A program made the translations under genes and the position numbers. 64,000 bases of DNA from Roseiarcus fermentans (GTDB taxonomy: Bacteria > Pseudomonadota > Alphaproteobacteria > Rhizobiales > Beijerinckiaceae), in contig NZ_QNRK01000008.1 in NCBI RefSeq assembly GCF_003315135.1, forward strand, positions 124,001-188,000, given 5' to 3'. Below are positions 62,695 through 64,000 of the stretch, piece after piece. The notes beneath the pieces were generated by a model. The model saw only the letters and a list, made by a program, of their open reading frames with translations, was not told the DNA's origin and did no database searches. Within the stretch, counting starts at the first letter, position 1. Each line of letters opens with the position of its first letter.

Positions 62695-63078
62695 TCAGTA
62701 ATAGGCGATGCAGATGCGATTGCCGTTGTAGTCGTAGCCCCAGCGCGCGCAGCCGCCCGGCCCCGGGCCCGGCGGCGGCGCGTAATAGCCCTGCTGCGGC
62801 GGCGGGGCGTAGTAGCCCGGCCCCGGAGGCGGCGGCGGCGCGTAGCCGGGATTGCTGGGGGTCAGCGACGAGCCGAGCAGCGCCCCGGTCCCGGCGCCGA
62901 GCGCCGCGCCGGCGAGCGTCCCGCCGGGGCTGCCGTGCGACACCGCCGATCCGATCAGCGCGCCGGCGCCGCCGCCGAGGGCGCCGCCGGCGAGCGCGTT
63001 CGTCTGCTGCTGCGTCTGGCAGGCCGACAGCGCCAGGGCGGCGGCGAGCGCCGTCGCGAGAGCCAACACCGTTTTCAT
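62695..63078 (-). CDS. Glycine-zipper lipoprotein 3 with Pro/Tyr-rich insert
   Basis: 127 residues from ATG 63078 (GGGGAAG upstream). Lipobox-like LSACQ, TQQQTNALAGGALGGGAGAL, Gly-zipper, then an insert of about 30 residues (APPPPPGPGYYAPPPQQGYY and more) before the shared tail CARWGYDYNGNRICIAYY. The insert sets it apart from the other three. Confidence 0.82.
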   Translation of the reverse strand: MKTVLALATALAAALALSACQTQQQTNALAGGALGGGAGALIGSAVSHGSPGGTLAGAALGAGTGALLGSSLTPSNPGYAPPPPPGPGYYAPPPQQGYYAPPPGPGPGGCARWGYDYNGNRICIAYY

Positions 63079-63134
63079 GGAACTTCCCCTTTGACTTTTG
63101 CCGGGTCCGGCGGCGTGTCGCCGCGCGCCTCCGC

Positions 63135-63428
63135 TCAGTAATAGGCGATGCAAATGCGGTTGCCGTTGTAGTCGTAACCCCAGCGCGCGCAATTGCCCTG
63201 ATAGGTCGGCGTCGCCGCGGCGCCGATCATCGCGCCGGACGCCGCGCCGATCGCCGCGCCGGCGAGCGTCCCGCCCGGGCTTCCGCCCGAGACCGCGGAG
63301 CCGATGAGCGCGCCCGCGCCGCCCCCCAGCGCCCCGCCGGCGAGCGCGTTCGTCTGCTGCGGCGTCTGGCAGGCCGACACCGACAGCGCAGCCGCGAACG
63401 CCAGCGAAAGAGCCAACATTGATTTCAT
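63135..63428 (-). CDS. Glycine-zipper lipoprotein 4
   Basis: 97 residues from ATG 63428 (GGGAG upstream). Lipobox-like VSACQ, TPQQTNALAGGALGGGAGAL, Gly-zipper GSPGGTLAGAAIGAASGAMI, tail CARWGYDYNGNRICIAYY. Nearly the same as copy 3 without the insert. First gene of the tandem set on the minus strand. Confidence 0.82.
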   Translation of the reverse strand: MKSMLALSLAFAAALSVSACQTPQQTNALAGGALGGGAGALIGSAVSGGSPGGTLAGAAIGAASGAMIGAAATPTYQGNCARWGYDYNGNRICIAYY

Positions 63429-63675
63429 GGGGTATGATCTCCCGACCGATCGGTCTCGAATCCCAATCCGGCGCCCTTGTGCGCGCGGGGCGCCCGCCAA
63501 GCGGGCCAGCCGCCCGCGCGCCGCACATTTCCATAAACGGATTGACGCTGCAATGAACGCGGCGTTCGGCATTCGCACACCCCCTGGACCGCGACGAAAC
63601 GGCGGCAATGTTGCTTTTGTTCCCGTTCCTTGCACGATCCCGCCGCGCATTCGCCGCCGCGCGGCGCCTTTCCGC

Positions 63676-63705
63676 TTGACCGGCGCCGCCCGCGCCTCCT
63701 ATTCG
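63676..63705 (+). promoter_or_regulatory. Promoter of rnpB
   Basis: TTGACC (63676-63681), 18 bp, TATTCG (63700-63705), about 5-7 bp before the expected 5' end of RNase P RNA. Confidence 0.55.
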
Positions 63706-63709
63706 CAGC

Positions 63710-64000
<291 letters not shown>

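Overview
The window is GC-rich (roughly two thirds G+C by eye), compact DNA from an alphaproteobacterium, most likely a member of the Hyphomicrobiales (Rhizobiales). The evidence is the order degP, OmpR-type response regulator, histidine kinase, glnE, the small DUF6489-like and DUF6460-like proteins, UbiK, L32 and class A RNase P RNA, and several proteins typical of that order. A genus cannot be fixed from the sequence alone.

Left part (1-12000). A LacI-type regulator, a D-allose-type periplasmic binding protein and an RbsC-type permease that runs off the left edge form one minus-strand import operon. After a scrap of a decayed sulfotransferase gene comes a minus-strand catabolic operon of eight genes (11160 down to 4176): ketopantoate-reductase-like enzyme, mandelate-racemase-like enolase-superfamily enzyme, small dimeric-barrel protein, SDR dehydrogenase, Asp-nucleophile alpha/beta hydrolase, hydratase of the fumarylacetoacetase fold, MFS carrier and HPP membrane protein. 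A divergent TetR gene faces it, and a perfect inverted repeat overlaps the operon promoter.

Centre (12000-25200) is the most interesting region. Four promoters of the form TTGAC-N17-TA carry the same 18-bp dyad TCATCAGnCGnCTGnTGA over the -10 or start site, and a GntR/FCD repressor gene lies among them. They head (1) a broken pfpI copy plus glutathione reductase; (2) a 6-oxocamphor-hydrolase-like C-C hydrolase, a Tat-exported sugar-type binding protein, ABC permease and ATPase, a GST and a type II haloacid dehalogenase; (3) an intact DJ-1/PfpI gene; (4) a second, internally deleted copy of the hydrolase fused to the last codons of a lost GST, followed by an intact YfcG-type GST. I read this as a regulated import and degradation module for an unknown, possibly alicyclic beta-diketone-yielding and/or halogenated compound, coupled to glutathione chemistry, which was duplicated and then partly deleted.

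Right part (25200-64000) is mainly core or general genome: a TPR-sulfotransferase whose leader region is repeated downstream of it, a 2-hydroxyacid dehydrogenase, succinate-semialdehyde dehydrogenase, ETF-ubiquinone oxidoreductase, a GNAT enzyme, methylmalonyl-CoA decarboxylase beside a gutted CaiB-type CoA-transferase, a Tat-exported HAD phosphatase, a HlyD/RbbA/YhhJ-type export system, TetR, ClpB, a HigBA toxin-antitoxin pair with a clear operator, a glycine-rich repeat protein, an 834-residue beta-repeat protein, UbiK, YbjN, L32, two carriers, DegP, a two-component system, GlnE, an AmpD-like amidase, four tandem glycine-zipper lipoproteins, and the start of rnpB at the right edge. No tRNA, rRNA, CRISPR array or intact transposase was seen.
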